This document shows positions 17,598 through 26,363 of a DNA stretch of 64,000 bases, piece after piece (position 1 is the stretch's first letter; every line of letters starts with the position of its first letter). The stretch comes from Hyphomicrobium sp. NDB2Meth4 (GTDB taxonomy: Bacteria > Pseudomonadota > Alphaproteobacteria > Rhizobiales > Hyphomicrobiaceae), in assembly GCF_900117445.1 (NCBI RefSeq), contig NZ_FPEJ01000001.1, forward strand, positions 858,501-922,500. The letters are read 5' to 3'. The notes below the pieces were generated by a model. The model was not told where the DNA came from. It searched no databases and worked only from the letters and a program-made list of their open reading frames with translations. A program made the position numbers and the translations under genes.

Positions 17598-19121
17598 TCA
17601 GAAGAGCGATGGGAGCGCCGCAGCATCGTGCCAGCCGCCAGGACCGAGAACCGAGGCGCCAGCGGCATGGTCGTGGTGGCCGCCCATCAGGAGCGCCACC
17701 GTCTCGCCTGGCGCCTCGACCAAGTCCACTGCCAGCATATCGAGCGCACTGCGCGACAGCGGCGCATCGTGATCGAACACCACGCGCTCTATCCCGGCGC
17801 TGTCGCCGGCGAAAAAGCCGCTGACGAGCACCGATCCGCCCGGTAGCGATAGCAGCAGATCGCGGCCATCGACGCGGAACACAGCTAGGTCCGCAACGCC
17901 AATGCCCCCTGTCAGCAGCAGCTCGTCGAAGCCTGCATCTCCTGTCAGATCTATGATCACGTCGTCGCCATCGCCGGGAAGGTACACATAGCCATCGCTA
18001 CCAGCCCCGCCAAACAAGGTATCGTTCCCGCCGCCCCCGTAGAGCGTATCGTCGCCGCCCTGGGCGTCGATCGTCTCACCAAGTCCGGTGCCGATCAGGC
18101 GGTCATCGCCATCGCTGCCGCCAAAAGCATCGCCGACCACCGCATGATCATCAGCAAGCAAACTCGCGGTTCGCCTGTTGGACTGCGCTTCGCTGTCGCT
18201 CGACTGGTGTACGTGCTCGTCTTCGAGCAGGTCGATCTCCTTGCCTAGCCGGATCTGGTCGCTCTTCGCATTCCACTGGATCCGCTCGATTGAGAACAGA
18301 TGGTCTATGCCCGAGTCGTGTACCGCAATGAAGTTGGGGGATTTGTGCGGAATCCAGTGTCGGTTGAAAGTGATCGTCACCTCTCCCGCACCGGAATAAT
18401 CGATCACGTCTGTGCCGTCGGTCGCATAACCGAGCTGCGGCTGTCCGCCGTGCACGATGTTGAAGCCCGGCGACCAGCGGAAAACATCATCCCCGCCCCC
18501 GCCGAAATACTTCTCCGTCTGCCTGTCTCCGCCGCCGATGAAGTGATCGTTCCCGTCTCCGCCCAAGAGAGTTGTGAAGCCGTGCGCCACGCGCATCTCG
18601 TCATCGCCTCCTGTCCCGAGCATCGTTGACGTCCCGGGCGACAGGCGCATCCCGTAGGGCAGGTTTTGCGTCGGATCGAGGCCTGAGTAGTGCAGCAGCG
18701 ACGCGACGGCAGACGACGAATTGATCGTCGGAGTCGGCGACCCAGGCAGCCCGAGGGCGATGTACGGGTAGTCCTGGCCATCGATATCGCGTGCATAGGA
18801 AGCCATCGTTTCCCAGGCGCGCATCTCGTCACCGTTGTAAGCGAGCACCCTGCTGCCGCGCAGGTCAGGTGTGCCGATCTTGTCAGCCAGAGCGGCCCGC
18901 GATGCGAGGTTCGCGGTGGCAAGCGATGTGCGCCCGTCCGAGCCCTCGATTACGAGATAGGTTCCAAGATCCGTCGGGTCGCGCACGCCCTCCATCACGA
19001 ACCAATCGTCTTGCGGCGAAGTCCCCTCGCCCTGCTCGAGAACCAACTGCATATGGTCGAAACCGAGGTGCCCCAGCCCGAAAAGCTGTACCGGCATCCA
19101 TTCGATGCGAACCCTTGGCAT
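17598..19121 (-). CDS. RTX-type calcium-binding protein, probably type I secreted
   Basis: The 507-residue protein has no N-terminal signal peptide. It contains two groups of glycine- and aspartate-rich nonapeptides: about residues 180-225 (GGDGNDHFIGGG, FGGGGDDVF) and about 335-395 (GSDGDDRLIG, GGDDTLYGGGGNDTLFGG). Such repeats bind Ca2+ outside the cell, and proteins of this kind leave by type I secretion with a C-terminal signal. The N-terminal 170 residues resemble no family I recognise (contains LGHLGFDHMQLVLEQ and MASYARDIDGQDYPYIALG). No type I secretion genes lie nearby. Likely role: surface or extracellular protein; enzymatic activity not shown. Confidence 0.8.
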   Translation of the reverse strand: MPRVRIEWMPVQLFGLGHLGFDHMQLVLEQGEGTSPQDDWFVMEGVRDPTDLGTYLVIEGSDGRTSLATANLASRAALADKIGTPDLRGSRVLAYNGDEMRAWETMASYARDIDGQDYPYIALGLPGSPTPTINSSSAVASLLHYSGLDPTQNLPYGMRLSPGTSTMLGTGGDDEMRVAHGFTTLLGGDGNDHFIGGGDRQTEKYFGGGGDDVFRWSPGFNIVHGGQPQLGYATDGTDVIDYSGAGEVTITFNRHWIPHKSPNFIAVHDSGIDHLFSIERIQWNAKSDQIRLGKEIDLLEDEHVHQSSDSEAQSNRRTASLLADDHAVVGDAFGGSDGDDRLIGTGLGETIDAQGGDDTLYGGGGNDTLFGGAGSDGYVYLPGDGDDVIIDLTGDAGFDELLLTGGIGVADLAVFRVDGRDLLLSLPGGSVLVSGFFAGDSAGIERVVFDHDAPLSRSALDMLAVDLVEAPGETVALLMGGHHDHAAGASVLGPGGWHDAAALPSLF

Positions 19122-19285
19122 GCTTGATTCCCCCTTAGACCGAATGGCAACCTAAGGTTGAAATTTATGCCGGTCCATATGCGCGAAACGCGAGACTTCT
19201 GGGCTGAACCATGGTTAAAGTGCCGCCAGGACGCGGCCGCGCGATCCTTCTTGCCACGTCGTTGCGGCCGCGCATCCAATCCTTC

Positions 19286-19314
19286 AAGCCCGGCTTCTGC
19301 CGGGCTTACTTTTT
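19286..19314 (+). terminator. Orphan Rho-independent terminator before tRNA-Arg
   Basis: A perfect 9-bp stem (AAGCCCGGC/GCCGGGCTT) with a TTCT tetraloop is followed by ACTTTTT on the plus strand. The nearest protein gene (RTX) starts at 19121 and reads the other way, so no plus-strand gene explains it. Upstream, two GCGGCCGC palindromes (19233-19240 and 19264-19271) can pair with each other. A short non-coding transcript ending here is possible. Confidence 0.7.
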
Positions 19315-19364
19315 ACGGCCCGGTTGCGCGCATCCTGCTAGAGAGTTAGCTCAACACGGCGTCA

Positions 19365-19441
19365 GGCCCCGTAGCTCAGCTGGATAGAGCACCAGATTCC
19401 TAATCTGGGGGTCACAGGTTCAAATCCTGTCGGGGTCACCA
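19365..19441 (+). tRNA. tRNA-Arg(CCT)
   Basis: A full 77-nt cloverleaf can be folded: acceptor GGCCCCG/CGGGGTC with a G-U pair, D-arm TAGCTCAGCTGGAT, anticodon stem CCAGA/TCTGG around the loop TTCCTAA (anticodon CCT, arginine AGG codons), T-arm ACAGG/CCTGT with TTCAAAT, and an encoded CCA. It has a strong terminator just upstream and accessory genes just downstream. Confidence 0.95.
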
Positions 19442-19595
19442 CTAAATCAAGGTGTTACGGGGTCTGTAGTCCGCGGCTGCATTGGCCCGGTGAGCAACCG
19501 CGACAGGCAGGCAGGCAGTGACGGACGGAGGCCCACCGTATGCGCTTGGCACCCCAACAGCGGAAAATTCGTCGGCCCGGCTGACTGATGGTGCG

Positions 19596-20438
19596 CTATG
19601 TCAGGTTCAGCCCGCCATCCGACAGCAAAATTTCGCCGGTCAGGTAGTCCGAGGCTACCAGCATAGCGACGATTTGGGCGACATCCTCCGGACTGGCGGC
19701 TCTGCGCATGGGCGAGCGCTCCCGCCAGAACTGTTGGGCAGCAGTCCAATCTGCCGTCAAAGGCGTATCCACCAAACCAGGGGCAACGGCATTCACTCTG
19801 ATATCCGGCGCAAGCGATACTGCAAGCAGGCGAGTGACATGGTTCAACGCGGCTTTGGATGCAGCATAAGGGATTGATGCGCCTTTGGGCCGGACGCCAG
19901 CGTGTGAGCTGACGTTGACGACACAGCCCGGTCGACCGCGTCGGGATGCATCTCTCAAAGCTGTCTCGGCTTCCGCCACGAGGCGAAATGGAGCTACCAC
20001 GTTGACCTCATACAGCTCGTTCCAGACGGCAGGCGAGGCGGCCATAAGGTCGGCATGGGGAATAACGCGGCTGATGCCGGCATTGTTGACAAGGACATCA
20101 AGCTGACCTCCCCAGGATATAGCCTCCCGCACAAGCCTGATCCTGTCAGCGTCATCGGCCAAATCTGCTTGGATGTACGTAGCTTTTCCCAATTCAGCGG
20201 CTAACGCGAGTCCGGCTTCAGCGGAACTGCGCGAGTGCAGGACTACGGCATACCCCTCGCTGGATAGTCGGAGGGCTATCGCGGCGCCGATGCCGGACGT
20301 GGAACCCGTCACGAGGGCAACGGGTGAGGCATTACCTTGAGCTTGGATCAAAGAGTGTTTCTCCACTTTGCGGCTAGAAGGCGTGAGGGCGGTTGAGGCG
20401 GCATCCCGATGTTGATGGCGAGAAGGGGATTGCTGCAT
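19596..20438 (-). CDS. Short-chain dehydrogenase/reductase (SDR)
   Basis: The product has the SDR cofactor motif TGSTSGIG, the NNAG motif, the catalytic Ser (VVNVSSHAG) and YAASK (Tyr-x-x-x-Lys), and a C-terminal VNAVAPGLVDTPL region ending with YLTGEILLSDGG. It should be an NAD(P)-dependent oxidoreductase; the substrate is unknown, and 3-oxoacyl-ACP reductase-like enzymes share this shape. The ATG at 20438 gives a 38-residue N-terminus of odd composition and no good ribosome site. A TTG at 20351, preceded by GGAG at 8 nt, would start just before the fold and may be the true start. Its codon mix seems less GC-biased than its neighbours. Confidence 0.85.
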   Translation of the reverse strand: MQQSPSRHQHRDAASTALTPSSRKVEKHSLIQAQGNASPVALVTGSTSGIGAAIALRLSSEGYAVVLHSRSSAEAGLALAAELGKATYIQADLADDADRIRLVREAISWGGQLDVLVNNAGISRVIPHADLMAASPAVWNELYEVNVVAPFRLVAEAETALRDASRRGRPGCVVNVSSHAGVRPKGASIPYAASKAALNHVTRLLAVSLAPDIRVNAVAPGLVDTPLTADWTAAQQFWRERSPMRRAASPEDVAQIVAMLVASDYLTGEILLSDGGLNLT

Positions 20439-20460
20439 GCGATCGTATAGAACCCCATAT

Positions 20461-20831
20461 CCGAGTTTGAGGTCGATGAGGCCGGTGGGCCGGTGTCAAT
20501 GGTACGCCTAGCGAGCAGCACCTGTTTGCCTTCCGCCTTTAGCTGGCGGTAGGAGGCGAACTGGCCGCAGGTATATCCCGAACGAATTCGCTGAGGAGTA
20601 TGAGGATGCTCAGGCCATCACGGAAATCGGGCCAAATCATCCGATGCGCGTCGCTGTAAAGCAGCGTGAAAACCGTGCGGCCGATCTCGACCGTGGGAGG
20701 TTGCCGGATGGCAACCGGGGAGTGAAAGCGGCGCGTTTCGGGAATTTGCAAATGTGCCGCAACGGCGTCGTTCCCCTTCGGCGGGCCGGCTACGGCAATT
20801 TCAGTCGCAGCGCATCAGGAAGAGATTTCAT
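20461..20831 (-). pseudogene. Possible decayed minus-strand gene in three frames
   Basis: The minus strand shows protein-like sequence split over frames: MKSLPDALRLKLP from 20831 (stop at 20790), then in another frame ETRRFHSPVAIRQ and TVEIGRTVFTLLYSDAHRM to a stop at 20539, then in a third frame CGQFASYRQLKAEGKQVLLA. The pieces would join with two frameshifts. I do not recognise the family. This stretch and the 276 bp up to 21107 otherwise hold no gene; the latter has an ACGGCA/TGCCGT inverted repeat at 20906-20925 and presumably the promoter of the TonB receptor gene. The region may simply be non-coding. Confidence 0.3.
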
Positions 20832-21107
20832 CAGCGTTACACGTACTTGATATGCGCATGCGCTCTTTTCCTGAGGGCGCTATTCCCGCGATGAGCCGGG
20901 AGACAACGGCAATTGTCGGTGCCGTACAGTCCGAACAGATCCTCAAACAATCTCGTGTCTTAGCAAACTTCAGCGTTGCTAGTCTGATGCGTGGGGGAAG
21001 ACGGGACACGCACACTACGACGCGATGAAGAATAACCCGGCCGCCTCCGCCTAGCGTTTGCGTTGCACCTTGCCGAAAGGCGGGGTGTCCTGGGGGGAGT
21101 TTTAGTA

Positions 21108-23795
21108 ATGCGTTTTGTTCACGCCACAGTTGCGTTTGCCGCGGCGTTTTCTGCACTTTCAGCGTCGAATTCGATCGCACAGGAAACACCGGCACCCGCC
21201 GCCGACCAGTTGCCACCTGTCGAAGTCATCCAAAAGAAAGCCGCTCCGGCGCCCTCCGTGCAGAAAAAGGCAGCGGCGAAAAAGAAGCCCGCACCTGTCG
21301 CCACTGCACCTGCACCGGTCGCGCCCGCTGTCACCACTGAGACCATGCCTTCCGCCGGCTCTAACGAGGGACTGGTGCGAACCTCCCCGCTTGCCGGAAG
21401 CGAATTTCCGATCGACCAGATCCCGCGCGGCGTCTCGACGATGAACGCGAGCGACATCCGCCGCGACGGCTCGGTCATCCCCCAGGAGTTCCTCAACAGC
21501 CGCATCCCCTCGGTCATGGTCGACGACCTCCAGGGCAACCAGTTTCAGACGGGCATCCAATATCGTGGCTTCGAGGCTTCGCCCGTAAACGGCCTGCCTC
21601 AGGGTCTGGCGATCTACCAGAACGGCGTGCGCATCAACGAAGCGTTCGGCGACACGGTCAACTGGGATTTCCTGCCCAGCAACGCCATCGAAGGCATCAC
21701 CGTCATGGGCTCCAATCCGATATTCGGATTAAATGCCATCGGCGGCGCCATGAGCATCCAGATGAAGGATGGTTTCAGCTATCAGGGCGCTGAGGTCGAC
21801 ACGCGCTTCGGCTCGTTCGGACGGCGTCAGGTGGGCGCACAGGCGGGGGCGCAGAGCGGCAACATTGCCATCTACGGCGCCTTCGAGGGCATCGAGGACG
21901 ACGGCTTTCGCGATTTCTCCGATACGACGACGCGCCGTGGCTACGCCGATCTCGGCTTCAAAGGCACGGGATCTGAGTTCCACCTCAACTTCACCGGAGC
22001 GACGGGCGAGGTCGGTGTGACCGCCGCTGTTCCCGAGGAGTTGCTGGCATTCGGCGGGCGCGAGCGCACGTTCACCTCGCCGCAGATCACCGAAAACGAC
22101 ATGCAGATGTTTTCGGCCAACGGCGTCGTTGATTTGACCTCGACGTTGTCGCTCTCCGGTGTTGCCTATCACCGCCACTTCCGCCAGAGCCACATCGACG
22201 GCAACATCTCCGAGTTCGACGAGTGCGAATCTGCCGAGGCCCTCAGCTTCTCGGCGCTCTGCACCGAGGACGGCGCGCCGCTGTTCAAGGCTGGCAGCGG
22301 CGTTGGGCTCACGGAGGACGAGATCGAAGAACTCGAGGAAAAGGGCAGCGGCGCACTCGGCTCGATCGACAAGACCGGTCAGGACGCCAACAGCTATGGC
22401 TTGGCGCTTCAGGCGACCGAAAAGGCCAAACTGCTCGGCTTCCGTAACCAGTTCGTGGTGGGGTCCAGCTACGATCACGGCAACGTCAAATACCGTGCAT
22501 CGAGCGAACTCGGCTATTTCCTTCCAAAATACGTCGTCGCCGGAAGCGGTGACACGTTGACGGGCAAGGCGGATCTGGCCGACTGCACCGGGCTCAGCGC
22601 GGAGGAATGCGATGACGCGAACGAGGAACTCAACGCTTCAGTCGTCACGCCCCGGTCTCTGACCACGACGAACGATTACGTTGGTATCTACGCGGTCGAT
22701 GCCATCGATCTGACCGATCGCCTGACGCTGACACTCGGCGGTCGTTGGAATTACGCCCGCATCGAGATCGAAAACACGGGCGACGCCTCACTCGACAAGC
22801 TCAATGGCGTCAACGAATTCTACCGCTTCAACCCTTCGGCCGGTCTGACCTACAAGCTGCTTCCCGGGCTGTCGGTCTACGGCGGCTACGCCGAAGCGAA
22901 CCGCGCCCCGACCGCGTCCGAGATTGCATGCTCCGATCCTGAGAACCCGTGCATCATCGAAAGCGCGCTAGCGTCCGATCCGCCGCTTAAGCAGGTCGTG
23001 TCGAAGACTTGGGAAGCGGGCCTTCGCGGTGAAATCTCGAACTGGAACAGGACCGAGCACTTCGACTGGAGCTTCGGTCTGTTCCACGCCACCAACGAGA
23101 ACGACATCATCCAGATTGCCGACAGCCAGCAAGGCCGTGGCTACTTCGCCAACGCCGGCGAGACGCTCCGCCAGGGTATCGAGGCGAGCGCCGTCTACCG
23201 GGCGCAGCGTTGGATGGCCTACGCGAGCTACTCGTTCGTCGATGCCACGTTCCAATCGCGGAACATCATCGTCTCAGAGAACAATCCGCAGGTCACCACC
23301 GAGTGCGATGCGGACTTCGGCATCCCTGCCGAGGGTGAAGATGGAGAGGAAGCGAAGTGCATCGAAATCCGTCCGGGCAATCGTATGCCAGGCGTTCCGA
23401 GGCATCGGTTCAAAGCTGGCGTCGACTTTCTCGTAACGCCCAAGTGGGTGGTGGGCGCCGATATGATCTCCGTCAGCGATCAGTACTTCTATGGAGATGA
23501 AGGCAACAACGACGCACCGCTTCCCGGCTACACTCGTGTCAACGTGCACTCATCGTACAACATCACCGATCACATCCAGATTTATGGTCTGATCGAGAAC
23601 CTGTTCGACAATCAGTACGGAATCTACGGCACCTACTTCAACACCGAGCTGGCCCAGGCAGCAGGCCCCGGCAAGAACGGCAGCGGTGGTCCAGACTCCT
23701 CGCTCAACGGCCTCGAGTACGACGAAGACAACGGCCGCACGATTACGCCAGCCATTCCCTTTGCCGCCTACGGAGGTGTCCGAGTGAGGTTCTGA
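21108..23795 (+). CDS. TonB-dependent outer-membrane receptor
   Basis: The 895-residue protein has a signal peptide (residues 1-24, cleaved near SIAQ), a Lys/Ala/Pro-rich linker (about 30-75), a plug domain (about 95-240, including NSRIPSVMVDDL, QTGIQYRGFEASPVNGLPQGLAIYQNG and ITVMGSNPIFGLNAIGGAM), and a beta-barrel ending in an aromatic residue (GGVRVRF). It imports a ligand with TonB energy; the ligand is not evident. The start was set at 21108 because GGGGGGAG lies 8 bp upstream and the signal peptide follows at once; 21063 adds 15 unlike residues. It is monocistronic with its own terminator. It lacks the haem FRAP-His-NPxL pattern seen in the second receptor at 37401. Confidence 0.93.
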   Translation: MRFVHATVAFAAAFSALSASNSIAQETPAPAADQLPPVEVIQKKAAPAPSVQKKAAAKKKPAPVATAPAPVAPAVTTETMPSAGSNEGLVRTSPLAGSEFPIDQIPRGVSTMNASDIRRDGSVIPQEFLNSRIPSVMVDDLQGNQFQTGIQYRGFEASPVNGLPQGLAIYQNGVRINEAFGDTVNWDFLPSNAIEGITVMGSNPIFGLNAIGGAMSIQMKDGFSYQGAEVDTRFGSFGRRQVGAQAGAQSGNIAIYGAFEGIEDDGFRDFSDTTTRRGYADLGFKGTGSEFHLNFTGATGEVGVTAAVPEELLAFGGRERTFTSPQITENDMQMFSANGVVDLTSTLSLSGVAYHRHFRQSHIDGNISEFDECESAEALSFSALCTEDGAPLFKAGSGVGLTEDEIEELEEKGSGALGSIDKTGQDANSYGLALQATEKAKLLGFRNQFVVGSSYDHGNVKYRASSELGYFLPKYVVAGSGDTLTGKADLADCTGLSAEECDDANEELNASVVTPRSLTTTNDYVGIYAVDAIDLTDRLTLTLGGRWNYARIEIENTGDASLDKLNGVNEFYRFNPSAGLTYKLLPGLSVYGGYAEANRAPTASEIACSDPENPCIIESALASDPPLKQVVSKTWEAGLRGEISNWNRTEHFDWSFGLFHATNENDIIQIADSQQGRGYFANAGETLRQGIEASAVYRAQRWMAYASYSFVDATFQSRNIIVSENNPQVTTECDADFGIPAEGEDGEEAKCIEIRPGNRMPGVPRHRFKAGVDFLVTPKWVVGADMISVSDQYFYGDEGNNDAPLPGYTRVNVHSSYNITDHIQIYGLIENLFDNQYGIYGTYFNTELAQAAGPGKNGSGGPDSSLNGLEYDEDNGRTITPAIPFAAYGGVRVRF

Positions 23796-23824
23796 CCAAG
23801 ACCCGACTGTTACGCGAGTCCTCA

Positions 23825-23861
23825 CCGCTCCTGTCACTCCCAGTGCAGGAGCGGTTTTTTT
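23825..23861 (+). terminator. Terminator of the TonB receptor gene
   Basis: A 9-bp stem (CCGCTCCTG/CAGGAGCGG) with a 12-nt loop is followed by seven T residues, 29 bp after the receptor stop. Confidence 0.9.
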
Positions 23862-23894
23862 GGGGGGGGAGCGAGCTGGCTGCGCGGGAAGCGG

Positions 23895-24974
23895 TCACGT
23901 CTCCCTTTCGCGGGCGATGAGGCGGCGCTTGCGATCAACGCCCCAGCGATAGCCGGAGAGCGCGCCGTCGCTGCGCACTACGCGATGGCAGGGGATTGCC
24001 ACTGCGATCTTGTTCGCCGCGCACGCCGCGGCGACGGCCCGCACAGCCTTTGGCATGCCGATGCGTTCGGCGATCTCGCTGTATGTTGCTGTCGTTCCCG
24101 GTGGAATGTCGCGCAGTGCCTGCCACACCTGATGCTGGAACGCCGTGCCCCGGACATCGAGCGGCAGCTCGACATCGCGCTTTGGAGCCTCGATGAGGCC
24201 TACGACCTTGCCCATGATATCCTCGAACGACTTGTCGCCACCGACCAGCGTCGCCCTCGGAAAACGTCGCTGTAGATCGGTGATCAGCACATCGGGATCA
24301 TCGCCGAGAAAGATCGCCGCGACGCCCTTCTCGCTCGCCGCCACCAGCACGGAGCCGAGCGAGCACGCGCCCACCGCGAATCGCAGCGTCGCCCCCTTGC
24401 CGCCCGAGCGAAATTGGGTCGGGGTCATGCCGAGATAGTCCTTCGACTTCGCATAGAGCCGCCCAGCGGAGTTGAAGCCGGACGCATGGATCGCCTCCGT
24501 GACCGAGCCCCCGCTCGCCAGGTTCTCGTGCAATCGCCTCTGACGCAATGCGGCGGCAAAGGCCTTTGGCGTCACGCCGGCGACCGACTTGAACATGCGA
24601 TGGAAATGGTGAGGGCTGAGACCGACCGCGCTCGCCAGCGCGCCGAGCTTTGGCAGTTCCTCGGCTTCTTCGATGATCCGGCACGCGTGTGCAATCTTGG
24701 CGGCGTTCCGCTCGCGCAGCGACGGCTCGTTCGGCTTGCAGCGCTTGCACGGGCGAAACCCCGCCGCTTCTGCTTCCGCGCACGAGGCGTGAAAGGCAAC
24801 ATTCTCTCGCTTGGCCAGCCGCGCCGCGCACGAAGGCCGGCAATAGACGCCTGTCGTCGCCACTGAGTAGTAGAACGTGCCGTCGAAGCTGCTGTCGCGC
24901 TCCCGCACGGCCGCCCAATAGTCGGTCGCTGCCCGCCGCCGCGTCACGCCTGACTTGTTGCGTAGCTTCTGCAT
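23895..24974 (-). CDS. ada: Ada: methylphosphotriester/O6-alkylguanine-DNA repair and transcription activator
   Basis: The 359-residue protein has the three parts of Ada. First, an N-terminal zinc domain with cysteines in YCRPSC (C45, C49) and CKRC, where C45 would accept methyl from phosphotriesters. Second, an AraC-type helix-turn-helix (about 90-185, LASAVGLSPHHFHRMFKSVAGVTPKAF). Third, a C-terminal methyltransferase domain with the active site IPCHRVVRSDGALSGYRWG. It should sense and repair alkylated DNA and activate alkylation-response genes. Length fits full-length Ada. Its upstream neighbour is a patatin-like gene on the same strand, about 120 bp away. Confidence 0.95.
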   Translation of the reverse strand: MQKLRNKSGVTRRRAATDYWAAVRERDSSFDGTFYYSVATTGVYCRPSCAARLAKRENVAFHASCAEAEAAGFRPCKRCKPNEPSLRERNAAKIAHACRIIEEAEELPKLGALASAVGLSPHHFHRMFKSVAGVTPKAFAAALRQRRLHENLASGGSVTEAIHASGFNSAGRLYAKSKDYLGMTPTQFRSGGKGATLRFAVGACSLGSVLVAASEKGVAAIFLGDDPDVLITDLQRRFPRATLVGGDKSFEDIMGKVVGLIEAPKRDVELPLDVRGTAFQHQVWQALRDIPPGTTATYSEIAERIGMPKAVRAVAAACAANKIAVAIPCHRVVRSDGALSGYRWGVDRKRRLIARERET

Positions 24975-25092
24975 GTCTCTTGATAGCCCGGATCGTAGTC
25001 AAGTAGGAGCCGGACGAGATCTAAGCAGGTCTGAAGCGCCGCCGCGCTACGTTTCTTGCTTTCAAATTTCGCGCCGACGCTGTGCAGTAGAC

Positions 25093-26319
25093 CTACCGGG
25101 CCGCTGACACAAGTCCCGGCGGCGCGCGCATCCAGTGATAGCCGAGCGATCCTAGCTCGTATCCGGTCTTGTACAGTGCTCGCATATACCCCAGATCGAA
25201 TGGCTCTTTGCTCGTCAGTGCGAACGATCCGGGAATCGTCGCGAGATTGAATGCGATGTCGTCCCGCGCCGTCATGCTGTAGATGCGGTAGAGGTCGCCG
25301 ATGCCCTGGTTCTTGATCAATGTTGAAATGGAGCGCCCGGCGGTGATGTAGGCCTTGTCTTCGACAGGCTGCCACTCGGGTGTGATTTTGCCGTTACGCA
25401 AAATGAACAAGTTGCGCTGCACGTGTCGGCCTGTTGCACGGTCGATATCGCGGAACGCCAGCGTGGTGGGAGCGAGAAACACCTGCTGCGTCACGCCGCC
25501 GTCGACGTGCATCTCGTCATAGTCGCGCCCATTGGCGCGGACTTGGATGCGAACCGGGGGAAACACGCCGGGTACCGAGGCGGACGCCAGTAGCACGCTG
25601 CGAAACAGCGCCAATGCCTCGGGTGTCCGGTACATCGCGATGCGCCCCATGTCCCAAAGCACCGGCCGCTGCGCGTCCAGATTGGTCGTGCCGATCAGCA
25701 GCATTCGACCCTTCACACGTTCCTGCGCAATATCGCGTAGAAACTTCTCATCGACGTATTTGGCAATGAGCCGGGCCAACGGAGCGCTATCCGCAAGTGC
25801 CGGGCCACCAAAAATGCCGGACAGCACGTCGGCTGTGAGGATGTCTTCGCGTCCGTACTCGGTGAAGATGGCCTTCAGCTCACGGTCCTTACGTGGCCCT
25901 AAGAATGCGAACGGAGCAATGAGAGCGCCGGCGCTTACGCCGGTAACGATGTCGAACTCTGGTCGCGTTCCGGCTTTTGTCCATCCCGTCAGCAAGCCCG
26001 CGCCGAAAGCGCCGTCCTCGGCGCCGCCGGAGATGGCGAGGAAGTTTGCTACAGGCTGCTCTAAAGACCGCTCGATCGCCGCGGTGCTGCGCCGGCTCAG
26101 CTCCGCCTCGACCATCGCGTGGATCTGTTCGGGGGGTGCATCGCCCCACAGCCGCACGTCGTCCATGCCGCGCAGTTCGGCTTCATCAACGAGTGATTCA
26201 GGCAAGGCATGACGAGGCAACGCGGCGGCGCAGCCCGTAAGGACGAGCGCCGTGGCGAGGATCAGCATCAGCCGAATGCGCTTCAGTGCACACGACGCTG
26301 CTCGCGTATCCTCCACCAT
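25093..26319 (-). CDS. Patatin-like phospholipase lipoprotein
   Basis: The 408-residue protein has a lipobox (ALVLTGC near residue 29), so it should be a lipoprotein. The patatin domain shows an oxyanion-type loop SGGAEDGAFGAGLL, the nucleophile motif GVSAG (Ser), and the DGG motif (VDGGVTQQVF) holding the catalytic Asp. Patatin-like enzymes hydrolyse acyl chains of lipids; here the substrate is unknown. The ATG at 26319 is preceded by GGGGGGAGCAGGA. It is convergent with nothing and reads the same way as ada and tetR, 44 bp after tetR ends. Confidence 0.9.
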   Translation of the reverse strand: MVEDTRAASCALKRIRLMLILATALVLTGCAAALPRHALPESLVDEAELRGMDDVRLWGDAPPEQIHAMVEAELSRRSTAAIERSLEQPVANFLAISGGAEDGAFGAGLLTGWTKAGTRPEFDIVTGVSAGALIAPFAFLGPRKDRELKAIFTEYGREDILTADVLSGIFGGPALADSAPLARLIAKYVDEKFLRDIAQERVKGRMLLIGTTNLDAQRPVLWDMGRIAMYRTPEALALFRSVLLASASVPGVFPPVRIQVRANGRDYDEMHVDGGVTQQVFLAPTTLAFRDIDRATGRHVQRNLFILRNGKITPEWQPVEDKAYITAGRSISTLIKNQGIGDLYRIYSMTARDDIAFNLATIPGSFALTSKEPFDLGYMRALYKTGYELGSLGYHWMRAPPGLVSAAR

Positions 26320-26363
26320 TCCTGCTCCCCCCTACGCAACACCACGACGGTTACAAAAGCATC

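Noticed and set aside
19365-21107. Complete genomic island at tRNA-Arg
   Set aside because: No integrase and no repeat of the tRNA 3' end within the window.
20815-21216. 133-codon minus-strand ORF overlapping the TonB receptor start
   Set aside because: Overlaps the well supported receptor start and ribosome site, and has no recognisable features.
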